A DNA stretch of 64,000 nt from Sphingomonadales bacterium UBA2683 (GCA_002354635.1 DELZ01000002.1:186001-250000); one strand, 5' to 3'. Positions 9,207-18,276 are shown, counted from the stretch's first letter. Made by a program: numbers and translations. The notes: a model not told the origin generated them from the sequence alone.

Positions 9207-9617
9207 ATGACCGGCGCATCAGGTTCAGCATCGAACAGACCGCTTTCACCGCATCTGCAAGTCTATAAGTGGGGGCCGCACATGCTGGTGTCCATATTGC
9301 ACCGGGCGACCGGCGACGGCATAGCGCTGGTTGGTGTGCCGCTGCTGGTCTGGTGGCTCTATGCGATTTCGGCGGGCCCCGAGAGCTACGCCTATTTCCA
9401 GAGCTGGTTCGACTTTCTCTATCTCGGCTATATCGTGCTTGTCGGCATGAGCTTTGCCTTTTTCGAGCATATGTATTCGGGCCTGCGCCATTTCGTGATG
9501 GATGCCGGTGCCGGCTACGAACTGGAGATCAACAAGCTGTGGTCGATCGCCGTGCCGTTGGCGGCGATCATCACCACCGCAGCAATGTGGCTTTATATCC
9601 TTTCAAAGAATTTCTGA
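9207..9617 (+). CDS. sdhC: Succinate dehydrogenase cytochrome b556 subunit
   Basis: Membrane anchor subunit of complex II, binding haem b and quinone. 136 residues with three membrane helices. The SdhC pattern RPLSPHLQVYKWGPHM at the start of the fold, SILHRATGDG with the quinone-site Ser/Arg region, and the HMYSGLRHFVMD histidine segment for haem are present. The start ATG at 9207 follows GGGGAAG. It leads the operon sdhC-sdhD-sdhA and has a 200-bp upstream region. Confidence 0.95.
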   Translation: MTGASGSASNRPLSPHLQVYKWGPHMLVSILHRATGDGIALVGVPLLVWWLYAISAGPESYAYFQSWFDFLYLGYIVLVGMSFAFFEHMYSGLRHFVMDAGAGYELEINKLWSIAVPLAAIITTAAMWLYILSKNF

Positions 9618-9635
9618 GAGACTAGGGAACAGATC

Positions 9636-10025
9636 ATGGGTTCAGGAACCAATATTGGCCGGGTACGCGGCCTCGGATCGGCACAGGAAGGCGCGCATCA
9701 CTGGCTGGTGCAGCGGGTCACCGCAGTCAGCAATCTGCTGCTGGTGCTGTGGCTGGTCTTTTCGCTGATCCGGCTGCCGAATTTCGAACATGAGCTGATG
9801 GTCGAATGGCTGTCGTCGCCGCTGGTCGCGGTGCCGATGATATTAATGCTGGTCAGCATTTTCTGGCATTTGCGGCTCGGCCTGCAGGTGCTGATCGAGG
9901 ATTATGTGCAGGATCACGGCGTCAAGTTCGGCCTGATCGTCCTGCTCAACTTTTTCGCCCTTGGCGGCGCGTCACTGGGAATTTTCTCGGTCGCGAAAAT
10001 AGCCTTTACCGGAGTGGCAGCATGA
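9636..10025 (+). CDS. sdhD: Succinate dehydrogenase hydrophobic membrane anchor subunit
   Basis: Second membrane anchor of complex II, 129 residues with three predicted helices. The [16 protein letters not shown] segment and [16 protein letters not shown] carry the conserved Arg/His and Asp/Tyr positions expected near the quinone and haem sites. It starts 18 bp after sdhC behind AGGGAACA, and its stop overlaps the sdhA start by four bases (ATGA at 10022-10025), indicating translational coupling in the order C-D-A. Confidence 0.94.
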   Translation: MGSGTNIGRVRGLGSAQEGAHHWLVQRVTAVSNLLLVLWLVFSLIRLPNFEHELMVEWLSSPLVAVPMILMLVSIFWHLRLGLQVLIEDYVQDHGVKFGLIVLLNFFALGGASLGIFSVAKIAFTGVAA

Positions 10026-11842
10026 AGACCGAAGAATCGACCCAGCCTGCTTACAAGATTATCGACCACAGCTATGACACCGTGGTTGTCGGGGCCGGCG
10101 GCTCCGGCCTGCGCGCCACCATGGGCGCGGCGGAATCCGGTCTGAAAACGGCCTGCATCACCAAGGTGTTTCCGACCCGCTCGCACACCGTTGCGGCGCA
10201 GGGCGGGATTGCCGCATCGCTGGGCAACAACACCCCCGATCACTGGCAGTGGCATATGTATGACACGGTCAAGGGCTCCGACTGGCTCGGCGACCAGGAC
10301 GCGATCGAATATCTGGTGCGCGAAGCGCCGCAGGCGGTCTACGAGCTGGAACATGCCGGCGTGCCCTTTTCGCGCAACGAGGATGGCACCATCTACCAGC
10401 GGCCGTTCGGCGGCCATATGCAGAATATGGGCGAGGGGCCTCCGGTTCAACGGACCTGTGCTGCTGCCGACCGTACCGGCCACGCGATGTTGCACGCGCT
10501 CTACCAGCAGAGCCTGAAATATGACGCGGATTTCTTCATCGAATATTTTGCCATCGACCTGATCATGGAAGACGGCGAATGCCGCGGCGTGATCGCCATC
10601 TGTCTGGAAGACGGTTCGATCCACCGGTTCCGCAGCCATGCGGTCGTGCTGGCCACCGGCGGTTCCGGCCGCTGCTATTTCAGCGCGACCTCCGCCCATA
10701 CCTGCACCGGTGACGGCGGCGGCATGGTGCTGCGCGCGGGTCTGCCATTGCAGGACATGGAGTTTGTCCAGTTTCACCCGACCGGCATCTATGGCGCCGG
10801 CGTGCTGATCACCGAAGGCGCGCGCGGCGAGGGGGGCTATCTGACCAACAGCGAGGGCGAGCGGTTCATGGAGCGCTATGCGCCGAGCGCCAAGGATCTG
10901 GCCAGCCGCGACGTGGTTTCGCGCTGCATGGCCACCGAAATCCGTGAAGGCCGCGGCGTCGGGCCGGAGAAGGACCATATCTATCTCCACCTCGACCATA
11001 TCGCGCCGGAAGTGCTGGCCGAACGGCTGCCGGGCATCACCGAGACCGGCAAGATTTTTGCCGGCGTCGACCTGACCCGCGAGGCGCTGCCGGTGGTGCC
11101 GACGGTCCATTATAACATGGGCGGCATCCCCTGCAATTATCACGGCGAGGTGATCAACCCGACTGCGGATGATCCCGACGCGATCGTCGAAGGGCTCTAT
11201 GCCGTCGGCGAAGCGGCCTGCGTTTCGGTCCATGGTGCCAATCGTCTCGGCTCCAACTCGCTGATCGATCTGGTGGTCTTCGGCCGCGCAACCGGCTTGC
11301 GGCTCAAGGAAAAGCTGGTGCCGAACGCGGCGCACAAGCCGCTGCCGACGGATAGCGCCGATCTGGCGCTGGCCCGCCTCGACCATTTTCGCAACGCCAA
11401 GGGCCCGATCCCTACGGCGGACCTGCGTTTGGAAATGCAGAAGACGATGCAGGCACACGCTGCGGTGTTCCGCGACAACACCTTGCTGGCAGAAGGCGTC
11501 GCGGCGATGGACAAGGTCAATGCCAAGCTCGCCGATGTCGGCGTCACCGACCGCTCCCTGATCTGGAACACCGATCTGATCGAGACACTCGAGCTCGACA
11601 ACCTGATGAGCCAGGCCATGGTCACGATCAAGGCGGCCGCCAACCGCAAGGAAAGCCGCGGCGCGCATATGCAGGAAGATTATCCCGACCGCGACGACAA
11701 GGAATGGATGAAGCATACCGTCATCACCTTCGACGGCTGGGGTGGCAAGGGCGGCACAAGCAAAATTAGCTATCGCCCGGTCCACGACTATACGCTGACC
11801 GACGAAGCGACCTATGTGGAGCCGAAGAAGCGGGTTTATTGA
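10022..11842 (+). CDS. sdhA: Succinate dehydrogenase flavoprotein subunit
   Basis: Catalytic FAD subunit of complex II, 606 residues, full length. The dinucleotide loop [12 protein letters not shown] is at the N-terminus, followed by [16 protein letters not shown] with the histidine that links FAD covalently. Substrate-site motifs HPTGIYGAG and the late [19 protein letters not shown] are intact. The start is the ATG at 10022 overlapping the sdhD stop; longer upstream extension in frame is not needed. The expected partner sdhB (iron-sulfur subunit) does not follow; a toxin-antitoxin pair on the other strand does. Confidence 0.97.
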   Translation: MKTEESTQPAYKIIDHSYDTVVVGAGGSGLRATMGAAESGLKTACITKVFPTRSHTVAAQGGIAASLGNNTPDHWQWHMYDTVKGSDWLGDQDAIEYLVREAPQAVYELEHAGVPFSRNEDGTIYQRPFGGHMQNMGEGPPVQRTCAAADRTGHAMLHALYQQSLKYDADFFIEYFAIDLIMEDGECRGVIAICLEDGSIHRFRSHAVVLATGGSGRCYFSATSAHTCTGDGGGMVLRAGLPLQDMEFVQFHPTGIYGAGVLITEGARGEGGYLTNSEGERFMERYAPSAKDLASRDVVSRCMATEIREGRGVGPEKDHIYLHLDHIAPEVLAERLPGITETGKIFAGVDLTREALPVVPTVHYNMGGIPCNYHGEVINPTADDPDAIVEGLYAVGEAACVSVHGANRLGSNSLIDLVVFGRATGLRLKEKLVPNAAHKPLPTDSADLALARLDHFRNAKGPIPTADLRLEMQKTMQAHAAVFRDNTLLAEGVAAMDKVNAKLADVGVTDRSLIWNTDLIETLELDNLMSQAMVTIKAAANRKESRGAHMQEDYPDRDDKEWMKHTVITFDGWGGKGGTSKISYRPVHDYTLTDEATYVEPKKRVY

Positions 11843-12041
11843 TTCAATGCCGAAGTTGCCCAAGCTCCAGTGACATCTCGTCGCCCGAGCGCAGGGTGGG
11901 GCCTAAACCGGGCGTGAAAGAGGGCAGATTGTTCCCTTTTTCACTATTGGTTTGGATGCCAGCCTCCGCCGGCACGACGGGCTGGATTGGCTGATACTGT
12001 TAAAAGGCTGGGTTGGTTTCCCCCAAAGATTCTATTCTCGT
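11843..12041. other. Intergenic gap after sdhA where sdhB would be expected
   Basis: 199 bp without a coding signal. It contains a weak stem AAAGAGGG...CCCTTTTT (about 11926-11943) that could end sdhA transcription. A short palindromic patch also occurs, CCAGCC at 11959-11964 and GGCTGG at 11980-11985 around GCCGGC, of the kind seen in dispersed repeats of GC-rich genomes. No second copy was noticed in the window, so it is not called a repeat. Confidence 0.4.
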
Positions 12042-12335
12042 TCAAACCCTGTCATCCACATCCATCCGCTCATGCAGAATCCGGATGATCTCGACTGACT
12101 GATCTGTAACAAGATAGAAAACAAGATGATGGCCGCTATTCATGCGCCGCAGGTTTAGCTTGCTGGTTTCGTGCAGTGGATAGCGCAGGGCGAATTCAGT
12201 CAGGCTTTCAATATCCTTGCGAAGAGCTGCCACGTAGCTTCGCCCCTGATTCCGCCCCCATCGTTCGATCGTATATTCCGCTATTTCTTCGATATCAGCG
12301 ATGGCTGCGGGTCGATAGCTTATATCAGATACCAT
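12042..12335 (-). CDS. ParE/RelE superfamily toxin
   Basis: A 97-residue toxin of the RelE/ParE fold. The pattern SDISYRPAAIADIEEIAEYT, a central Arg-rich strand (KLNLRRMNSGHHLVFY) and the final EIIRILHERMD are typical of ParE-type toxins, which poison gyrase; RelE-like mRNA cleavage cannot be excluded on sequence alone. The start ATG at 12335 lies inside the end of the antitoxin gene (11-bp overlap), the usual antitoxin-first arrangement. Neighbours are sdhA (convergent) and an exported protein family. Confidence 0.9.
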   Translation of the reverse strand: MVSDISYRPAAIADIEEIAEYTIERWGRNQGRSYVAALRKDIESLTEFALRYPLHETSKLNLRRMNSGHHLVFYLVTDQSVEIIRILHERMDVDDRV

Positions 12336-12573
12336 CGTCCGGTTCGAATTTCCTCCGCATGAACGTGTCCCAGTCGAATGGACGGACAGGGCCGCTATCG
12401 AGGCCTTTCTGCAATTCGCGCTTCAGCGTTGCAAGCTTGACCTCGCGTTCCTCCATCAATCGCAACGCATCGCGAATAACTTCGCTGGTCGATCCAAAGC
12501 GTCCCGTTTCCATCTGTTGATGGACGAAATCGAGATTATGATCACTCAGCGATATGGATGTATTTTTACCCAT
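12325..12573 (-). CDS. ParD-type ribbon-helix-helix antitoxin
   Basis: An 82-residue antitoxin. The N-terminal KNTSISLSDHNLDFV strand-helix and GRFGSTSEVIRDALRLMEERE make the ribbon-helix-helix DNA-binding domain of the ParD/CC2985 family; the acidic C-terminal half (PFDWDTFMRRKFEPDDG) would wrap the toxin. I start it at the ATG at 12573, since the family begins at this point; an open frame upstream to 12795 overlaps another gene and is not supported. Paired with the toxin downstream, with an inverted-repeat operator immediately upstream. Confidence 0.9.
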   Translation of the reverse strand: MGKNTSISLSDHNLDFVHQQMETGRFGSTSEVIRDALRLMEEREVKLATLKRELQKGLDSGPVRPFDWDTFMRRKFEPDDGI

Positions 12574-12583
12574 GCTCCGACAA

Positions 12584-12598
12584 TACCAAATATTGGTA
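12584..12598. promoter_or_regulatory. Putative ParD operator
   Basis: Perfect inverted repeat TACCAA and TTGGTA with a 3-nt spacer, centred 18 bp upstream of the antitoxin start codon. Ribbon-helix-helix antitoxins repress their own operon through palindromes at this position, so this is the likely autoregulatory site (inference from position and symmetry). Confidence 0.6.
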
Positions 12599-12604
12599 AC
12601 GCAA

Positions 12605-13171
12605 TCAATCATCTGGCCGAAACTGGCTAATTTTTTGCGGCAACAGATTTGTCGGGGCAGCACGTGTTGTGGTATCCGCTTTGCATCCCGCGCTGTGGGC
12701 CATTCCCTTGAGAAAGCTCCGCCGGGCAAATCCGGCTGCCATCGCGCGCTGATAACGCAGTTCTGCCGCATTGGCTCCGCTAACTTCGCGCACAACGCCG
12801 CGGAACGGAATCAGGCCGCCGATAATACCCCCCGCCACCCGGCTGACGCTGCGTTCGCGCTTTTCGGCGCGGGACAGTTGCGGGTTTTCGTTGACATCGG
12901 GCCCGAGCATCGGACGAAGGCTTGCTATCTCCGAGGTTATGGCGCGACAACCGTCGACATTGGCTAGATTATAGGGTGCTTTCTGAATTTCCAGGAGACG
13001 GGCGGGAATTTCGTCCTTCCTCAGATTCACATCCCGCGCAGGCTGCGTCACCGCATGTTCCATATGATCGAGCATGGGCTGCTCGACATCCGGTGTGGCC
13101 GCCAGCGCGGGCTGCGATGCGGTCGCCCATGCGACCAGGCCAAAGACAGCGACAGATTTTGCCGACATCAT
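12605..13171 (-). CDS. Exported protein of unknown function, paralogue 1
   Basis: 188 residues with a cleavable signal peptide (cut near QPALAATP). The mature part has a segment NLRKDEIPARLLEIQ, a PYNLANVDGCRAI cysteine region, LRPMLGPDVNEN, a small glycine-rich hydrophobic patch AGGIIGGLIPFRG, and a terminal FLKGMAHSAGC. The same sequence of landmarks occurs in the adjacent gene, so the two are tandem duplicates. This copy carries about 25 extra residues past the shared KG...GC end, running to 12605, next to the ParD operator. Start ATG at 13171 behind AAGGGAGAC. I do not recognise a characterised function; two conserved cysteines suggest a disulfide in the periplasm. Confidence 0.75.
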   Translation of the reverse strand: MMSAKSVAVFGLVAWATASQPALAATPDVEQPMLDHMEHAVTQPARDVNLRKDEIPARLLEIQKAPYNLANVDGCRAITSEIASLRPMLGPDVNENPQLSRAEKRERSVSRVAGGIIGGLIPFRGVVREVSGANAAELRYQRAMAAGFARRSFLKGMAHSAGCKADTTTRAAPTNLLPQKISQFRPDD

Positions 13172-13216
13172 GTTTTGTCTCCCTTGTTGCCCCCAAGGTT
13201 GAACTGCGCGTTGGTT

Positions 13217-13705
13217 CTAAGGCCTGGCGGGTGCCTTGCATCCCTTTTGCAGGCCCACGCCCTTGAGGAACCCGCGCCGGACGGTTCCCGCATAGACCGC
13301 GATATTGTAGCGTCTCCGTTCGGCATTGGCTCCGGTCACCTCGCCAATGATGCCACCGAAGGGGATAATCGAGCCGATCGCGCTACCCGCCACGCGTGCG
13401 GCCGTTTCCTCGCGCTTCTTGCCCAGACTTTTGTCCTCCTGCTCATTGACATCCGGTCCCAGGACTTCGTTGAGTTCCCGCACTTCCGCGATGATCGCGG
13501 CGCACCGGCTCAAGCCGACTAGCGAATAGGGATCGTCCTGGATATCTTTCAGCTTCCGCGGCACTTCCTTGCCGTCAAACGGCTCGGTGACCTTGTTGCC
13601 CGCCGACTCGATCGTCGAGTCCTCCTGCGCGCCCGGTTGCGCCAGCGCAGCCGATGGCAACAGGCCACAGAACAACAGTACACCGCTTAAGTGCATCATT
13701 TTCAT
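13217..13705 (-). CDS. Exported protein of unknown function, paralogue 2
   Basis: 162 residues, signal peptide ending near AALAQPG. It shares with its downstream neighbour the order KEVPRKLKDIQ, DPYSLVGLSRCAAI, EVLGPDVNEQE, AGSAIGSIIPFGGIIGEVTGANAERRRYNIAVYAG and FLKGVGLQKGC. The central glycine-rich hydrophobic patch could insert in or pack against a membrane. It ends a few residues after the conserved C-terminal cysteine, which is probably the ancestral end of the family. Located 45 bp upstream of paralogue 1 on the same strand. Function unknown. Confidence 0.77.
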   Translation of the reverse strand: MKMMHLSGVLLFCGLLPSAALAQPGAQEDSTIESAGNKVTEPFDGKEVPRKLKDIQDDPYSLVGLSRCAAIIAEVRELNEVLGPDVNEQEDKSLGKKREETAARVAGSAIGSIIPFGGIIGEVTGANAERRRYNIAVYAGTVRRGFLKGVGLQKGCKAPARP

Positions 13706-13730
13706 CGATTTAATCCCCTGAACGCGCGGG

Positions 13731-14879
13731 TTATCGAAAGCGAAGATTGTCCCGGTTCAATTGATCCACCGCCGTGACGCCCATCAGTTTCATGTCGCGT
13801 TCGATCTCAGCTTGCAGCAAAGCAAGGATTCGCTCAACCCCCGGCTGTCCGGCCGCAGCCAGCGCATAAAGATAGAGGCGGCCACCCGAGCAGGCCTTGG
13901 CACCGACGCTGAGCGCCTTCAGGACATGGCTGCCCCGGGTGATGCCGCCGTCACAGATCACATCCAGCCTGTCACCGACCGCATCGCAAATCTCGGCGAG
14001 CTGGTCGAACGGGGCGCGGCTGCCGTCCAGCTGCCGTCCGCCATGGTTGGAAACCATGATCGCGGTCGCGCCGATATCGACCGCGCGCCTGGCATCGGCG
14101 ACCGACATGATCCCCTTCAGGCAAAATTCTCCATCCCAGTCCTTGCCGATTTCCTCGGCCATTTTCCAGTCGAGTGACTGGTCGAGCATATTGGTGAAAT
14201 AGTCGGCGACGGAATTGGGAACGCTGGTGCCTTCCGAGACATGGTCCTTGAGGTTGGAAAGCTCGAATTTGTCGCGGAACATGTAGTTCAGACCCCAGGC
14301 GGGTTTGGCCGCATAGCTCCAGAAGCTGGTCGGGGTAATGCGCGGCGGACTGGTGAAGCCGGAGCGCAGGCAGCGTTCGCGATTGCCGCCGACGATCGTG
14401 TCGACGGTCAGGGTCAGCGCGTCAAATTTCGCCGCCTTGCACCGTTCGACCATCGACCGGTTCAGATCCTTGTCCTTGTGCACATAGAGCTGGAACATTT
14501 TTGGCGTGCTGATGCTCGCGCCGATCTCCTCTATGCTGACCGTGGCCAGCGAGGAGATGCCGAAATAGGTCCCGAATTTTTCAGCCGCCCGGGCAACGGC
14601 GCGCTCGCCCTGCCAGTGGAACAGGCGCTGGAGCGCGGTGGGGGACAGGAACAGGGGCATCGCCAGCTTCTGGCCCATCACGGTCGTGCTCATGTCGATC
14701 GTCTCGACGCCGGCGAGCACATTCGGCACCAGATCGCAGCGTTCATAGGCCTCTGTATTCCGCCGCCGCGTCACCTCGTCGTCCGCGGCGCCATCGATAT
14801 AGTCGAAAATCGGAAAGGGCAGTCGCTTTCTCGCGAGCGCGCGAAAGTCGTTCACATTGTGGCAATCCGAAATATTCAT
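13731..14879 (-). CDS. lldD: FMN-dependent alpha-hydroxy-acid dehydrogenase (L-lactate dehydrogenase-like)
   Basis: A 382-residue TIM-barrel flavoenzyme oxidising 2-hydroxy acids, most likely L-lactate to pyruvate. The family landmarks are intact: PIFDYIDGAADDE, the MFQLYV strand, LTLTVDT, the catalytic histidine in VSNHGGRQLDG with the adjacent arginine, and the FMN phosphate loop CDGGITRGSHVLKALSVGA. It stands alone on the minus strand, divergent from creD. A related mandelate or glycolate substrate is possible, hence lower confidence in the symbol than in the family. Confidence 0.85.
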   Translation of the reverse strand: MNISDCHNVNDFRALARKRLPFPIFDYIDGAADDEVTRRRNTEAYERCDLVPNVLAGVETIDMSTTVMGQKLAMPLFLSPTALQRLFHWQGERAVARAAEKFGTYFGISSLATVSIEEIGASISTPKMFQLYVHKDKDLNRSMVERCKAAKFDALTLTVDTIVGGNRERCLRSGFTSPPRITPTSFWSYAAKPAWGLNYMFRDKFELSNLKDHVSEGTSVPNSVADYFTNMLDQSLDWKMAEEIGKDWDGEFCLKGIMSVADARRAVDIGATAIMVSNHGGRQLDGSRAPFDQLAEICDAVGDRLDVICDGGITRGSHVLKALSVGAKACSGGRLYLYALAAAGQPGVERILALLQAEIERDMKLMGVTAVDQLNRDNLRFR

Positions 14880-15006
14880 AACGGCCTTTCGTTTGGGCGC
14901 GTGTACGCCTCGTCTTGTCGCAGTGACGGAAGTGATCCTGCGGCGAGTTTAGACGAACGCACGGGTCTCGCAAGCAACCATTGTTGCGAATGGAAAGGGA
15001 GACATC

Positions 15007-16422
15007 ATGGAAGAAACAGAAGTTGAGTCGGGCCATTCGGACAAGCCGGAGCGATCGCCGGGCGCCAAATTCATGCTGGTCGTGCTGATGGGATTTCTGA
15101 TTACGATCCCGCTGTTCACCGTCTGGCTGCTCAATTACGACCGGCAAAGCCAGAGCGAGACGGCGCAACAGTCGATCGTTTCCGGTTGGGGCGGCAAGCA
15201 GGTTTTCGCGGGTCCGAAGATCGTGTTGCCCTATCGGGCCAGGGTCACCGAGTCAGTTGAGGAAAATGGCAAGACGGTCACCCGCACCAATTTCGTGACG
15301 CGCGAACTCTTCGTGGCGCCCGAGCGCGTGAAACTCGACAGCATGCTGAACACAGAGACCAAGAAACGGGCGATCTACGAAGTGATCGTCTATGATACGG
15401 CGATGACGGGCTCGGCCACCTTCAGGCTGCCTGACGATCTCGACCGTTATGGAGTCGCGCTCGACCAGATCGACTTCGATCGCGCTGAACTGCGCTTCGG
15501 CCTGTCCGATGCCCGCGGCCTGGCTGGCGACAATGAGGTAAAGGTCAATGGCGAGATGCTGGAACTGCAACCCGGCAAGGGGCTTGGCGAAACCGGAAAC
15601 AGCGGGTTCTTTGCCTTTGTCGACGGCAGCGCGCTGGCGAACGGCGTGATCGAAGCGCAGTTCAATGTCCGCTTCAAGGGCAACCAGAGCCTTACCATCG
15701 CGCCCCATGCAGGGCAGACCGAATGGACAGTCCGCTCGAAATGGCCGCACCCAAGCTTTGCCGGGAGCTTTCTGCCGGAAAGCAGAACGGTAGATGCGGA
15801 TGGTTTCACGGCAAAATATGTCATCACCAATCTGGCATTGGGCACGTCGCTGATTGGCACTGAAGCGGGGCAGCAGGTGCAGCCGATCCGCGCGCAAGAC
15901 ATGTCCTCTTATGATCCTGGCTATAGGGATGGTGTGAACGCCAGCGCGACTGTCGACCTGATCCAGCCTGTAGACCTTTACGGACAGGTGGACCGGGCAA
16001 CAAAATACGGATTCCTGATAATCGGCTTCACCTTTGTCGCCTTTCTGCTGTTCGATCTGATCGGCGGGGTGAAGATATCCTCGGTGCACTATATTCTGGT
16101 CGGGGTCGCGCTGGTGCTCTTCTTCGTGCTGCTGCTCGCCTTCGCCGAGATCATCGGGTTCGCCTGGGCCTATGTCATCGCGTCGCTGGCGACGATCGGC
16201 CTGATCACGGCATATTCGGCATCGATCCTGTCGAGCTGGCGCAGCGCCTCGGTCATCGGCGGGCTGCTGGCGGGCCTATATGGCGCCATCTACATATTGC
16301 TGAGTCTCGAAGCCTATTCGCTGCTGATCGGATCGCTGCTGATCTTTGCGGCCCTGGCCGGGGTGATGTTTGTCACCCGGCGGCTCGACTGGTCCGGCAG
16401 CTTGCGGCGGTCGCGGACCTAG
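15007..16422 (+). CDS. creD: Inner-membrane protein CreD
   Basis: 471 residues of the CreD (Cet) family. A cytoplasmic N-terminus is followed by one membrane helix (about residues 22-42), a large periplasmic domain to about 335, and five C-terminal helices, the family topology. The signature GWGGKQVFAGPKIVLPY after the first helix is characteristic. In enterobacteria CreD is controlled by the CreBC two-component system and influences envelope integrity and colicin tolerance; no creBC genes are adjacent here. The start ATG at 15007 follows AAGGGAG. Ends 38 bp before a convergent gene, with a shared hairpin between. Confidence 0.9.
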   Translation: MEETEVESGHSDKPERSPGAKFMLVVLMGFLITIPLFTVWLLNYDRQSQSETAQQSIVSGWGGKQVFAGPKIVLPYRARVTESVEENGKTVTRTNFVTRELFVAPERVKLDSMLNTETKKRAIYEVIVYDTAMTGSATFRLPDDLDRYGVALDQIDFDRAELRFGLSDARGLAGDNEVKVNGEMLELQPGKGLGETGNSGFFAFVDGSALANGVIEAQFNVRFKGNQSLTIAPHAGQTEWTVRSKWPHPSFAGSFLPESRTVDADGFTAKYVITNLALGTSLIGTEAGQQVQPIRAQDMSSYDPGYRDGVNASATVDLIQPVDLYGQVDRATKYGFLIIGFTFVAFLLFDLIGGVKISSVHYILVGVALVLFFVLLLAFAEIIGFAWAYVIASLATIGLITAYSASILSSWRSASVIGGLLAGLYGAIYILLSLEAYSLLIGSLLIFAALAGVMFVTRRLDWSGSLRRSRT

Positions 16423-16429
16423 AAAATGC

Positions 16430-16454
16430 GGGCTCCGGTGTCGCGCCGGAGCCC
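16430..16454. terminator. Hairpin between convergent creD and metallopeptidase genes
   Basis: Perfect 9-bp stem GGGCTCCGG (16430-16438) and CCGGAGCCC (16446-16454) with a 7-nt loop, lying between two convergent stop codons. Symmetric GC-rich stem suits a bidirectional terminator; only a short T-run follows on the minus strand. Confidence 0.55.
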
Positions 16455-16459
16455 TCATG

Positions 16460-17365
16460 CTAGACAGCCCCTGCGGCAAAGCTATTGCACGCGGCGGGAT
16501 CACCGCTCTGCAGGCCCTTGCGCAGCCAGGCCATGCGCTGTTCGGACGATCCGTGGGTGAACATGCTCTCCACCGGCCGCTGACCCGCACCGCGCATCAG
16601 GGTGTCGTCGCCAATCGCGTGGGCGGCGTTCAGACCTTCCTCGACATCGCCGGGCTCCATCCGGTCGGCATTTTGCGCGGCCCAGACCCCGGCATAGCAG
16701 TCCGCCTGCAATTCCATCCGCACCTGCAGCGCATTGCCCTCTGCCTTGCTGGCGCTCCGCTGCGCGTCGCGGACCTGATCGGCGGTTCCGGCTAAATTCT
16801 GGATATGGTGGCCGACCTCGTGCGCGATCACATAGGCCTGGGCGAAATCGCCCTTGGCGCCGAGACGTGAGGACATTTCCTGAAAAAAGCTGGTGTCGAG
16901 ATAGACGCCCCGGTCCGCCGGACAATAGAAGGGACCCATCGCCGCCTGCGCTGCGCCGCAGCCTGACTGGCCGGACTGTTCGTAGAAGGTGAGGGTGGTC
17001 GGGCGATAGCGCTCGCCCTGCTGCCGGAACAATTTTTCCCAGGTCTGTTCGGTGGAGGCGAGAACCTGGCAGGCGAACATTTCTTCCTCCGTGTCGCAGG
17101 CGACATTGCTTCCCGCACTTTGCGACTGGAAACCGCCGGTGCCGGTGCCGTCGGCCAGTTGCAGGCCGCCGCCGCTGAAATAGAAGAAAGCCAGCGCCGC
17201 CCCGCCGATCAGCAGGACCGTGCCGCAACCCAGCTTCCGGCCGAGCAGCATCGGCAGGAAGCTGAGCAATAGGCCCAGACCGCCGCCACCGCCGCCAAAG
17301 CTGCGACCGCCCCCGCGGCCCTGATCGCGAACATTCTTGCTGGGACCCAGATCGTCGAGGCGCAT
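16460..17365 (-). CDS. Neutral zinc metallopeptidase (YpfJ family)
   Basis: 301-residue membrane-anchored protein of the YpfJ/putative neutral zinc metallopeptidase family. The N-terminus MRLDDLGPSKNV and a glycine-rich run precede one helix at about residues 45-64. The catalytic zinc motif HEVGHH is at residues 183-188 and the downstream ELQADCYAGVWA glutamate completes the site expected for such gluzincin-like proteins. Start at ATG 17365 behind AAGGAG; an in-frame extension to 17419 lacks these features. Physiological substrate unknown. Confidence 0.9.
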   Translation of the reverse strand: MRLDDLGPSKNVRDQGRGGGRSFGGGGGGLGLLLSFLPMLLGRKLGCGTVLLIGGAALAFFYFSGGGLQLADGTGTGGFQSQSAGSNVACDTEEEMFACQVLASTEQTWEKLFRQQGERYRPTTLTFYEQSGQSGCGAAQAAMGPFYCPADRGVYLDTSFFQEMSSRLGAKGDFAQAYVIAHEVGHHIQNLAGTADQVRDAQRSASKAEGNALQVRMELQADCYAGVWAAQNADRMEPGDVEEGLNAAHAIGDDTLMRGAGQRPVESMFTHGSSEQRMAWLRKGLQSGDPAACNSFAAGAV

Positions 17366-17490
17366 ATTTGTCTCCTTGTGACTTTCCAATTCGCCTGATT
17401 CTGGAAAAAGCGCAAGCACCGCTGATTTCTTTTACAAAAGCGTTGCAGTCCGGTGCGACAGTTTTAAGGTCGCCGCAAAGGAGAATATGC

Positions 17491-18276
17491 ATGTTTCTAA
17501 AGGGCAAGACGGCGCTGATCACAGGTTCGACATCGGGTATCGGCGGCGGTTATGCGAAAGCACTGGCGGCGGAAGGCGCGGCGGTGATGATCAATGGATT
17601 CGGCGATGCGGGCGAGATCGAGACGCTGCGCCAGGAACTGGAATCGCTGAGCGGTGCCAAGGCGGCCTACAGCAGTGCCGATATGACCAAGCCGGAAGAA
17701 ATCCGGCAAATGTGCGCCGATTGTGCAGAGCAGCTCGGTGCCGTCGATATATTGATCAACAATGCCGGAATCCAGTTTGTCTCGCCGGTGGACGAATTCC
17801 CCGAGGACAAATGGAACGCGGTCATGGATATCATCATGAACAGCGCCTTCCACACCACCAAGGCGGTATTGCCGGGCATGAAGGACAAGGGCTGGGGCCG
17901 GATCATCAATACCGGATCGATGCACAGCAAGGTCGCAAGCCCCTACAAGTCCGCCTATAATGCCGCGAAACACGCGATCGACGGCTTTGGCAAGACGGTG
18001 GCGCTGGAAGTCGCGCAGCAGGGTATCACGGTGAACACTATCTCGCCCGGCTATACCTGGACCCCGCTGGTCGAGGGCCAGATCCCGAACACCATGGAAG
18101 TGCGCGGGCTGACTCGCGAGCAGGTGATCAACGACGTGCTGCTCGCCCCGCAGCCGACCAAGGAATTCGTCCAGATCGACCAGATCGCTGCTCTTGCGAT
18201 TTTTCTGTGCAAGGATGAGGCCCGTGCGATTACCGGCGCGAATATCTCGATCGACGGTGGCTGGACGGCACAGTGA
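17491..18276 (+). CDS. bdhA: 3-hydroxybutyrate dehydrogenase
   Basis: SDR enzyme that interconverts (R)-3-hydroxybutyrate and acetoacetate in polyhydroxybutyrate and ketone metabolism. 261 residues: ALITGSTSGIG cofactor loop at about 8-18, NNAG near 90, catalytic Ser/Tyr/Lys in SMHSKVASPYKSAYNAAK. The C-terminal lid with LLAPQPTKEFVQIDQIA and the end ISIDGGWTAQ are characteristic of the 3-hydroxybutyrate dehydrogenase branch rather than generic SDRs. The start ATG at 17491 follows AAAGGAGAA. Monocistronic as far as visible. Confidence 0.92.
   Translation: MFLKGKTALITGSTSGIGGGYAKALAAEGAAVMINGFGDAGEIETLRQELESLSGAKAAYSSADMTKPEEIRQMCADCAEQLGAVDILINNAGIQFVSPVDEFPEDKWNAVMDIIMNSAFHTTKAVLPGMKDKGWGRIINTGSMHSKVASPYKSAYNAAKHAIDGFGKTVALEVAQQGITVNTISPGYTWTPLVEGQIPNTMEVRGLTREQVINDVLLAPQPTKEFVQIDQIAALAIFLCKDEARAITGANISIDGGWTAQ

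Noticed and set aside
9914..11863. 649-codon open frame antisense to sdhA
   Set aside because: Shadow of a GC-rich gene; the plus strand encodes a complete SdhA with all motifs.
11959..11985. Short palindromic patch resembling a dispersed repeat
   Set aside because: No other copy was noticed within the window, so repeat status cannot be supported.
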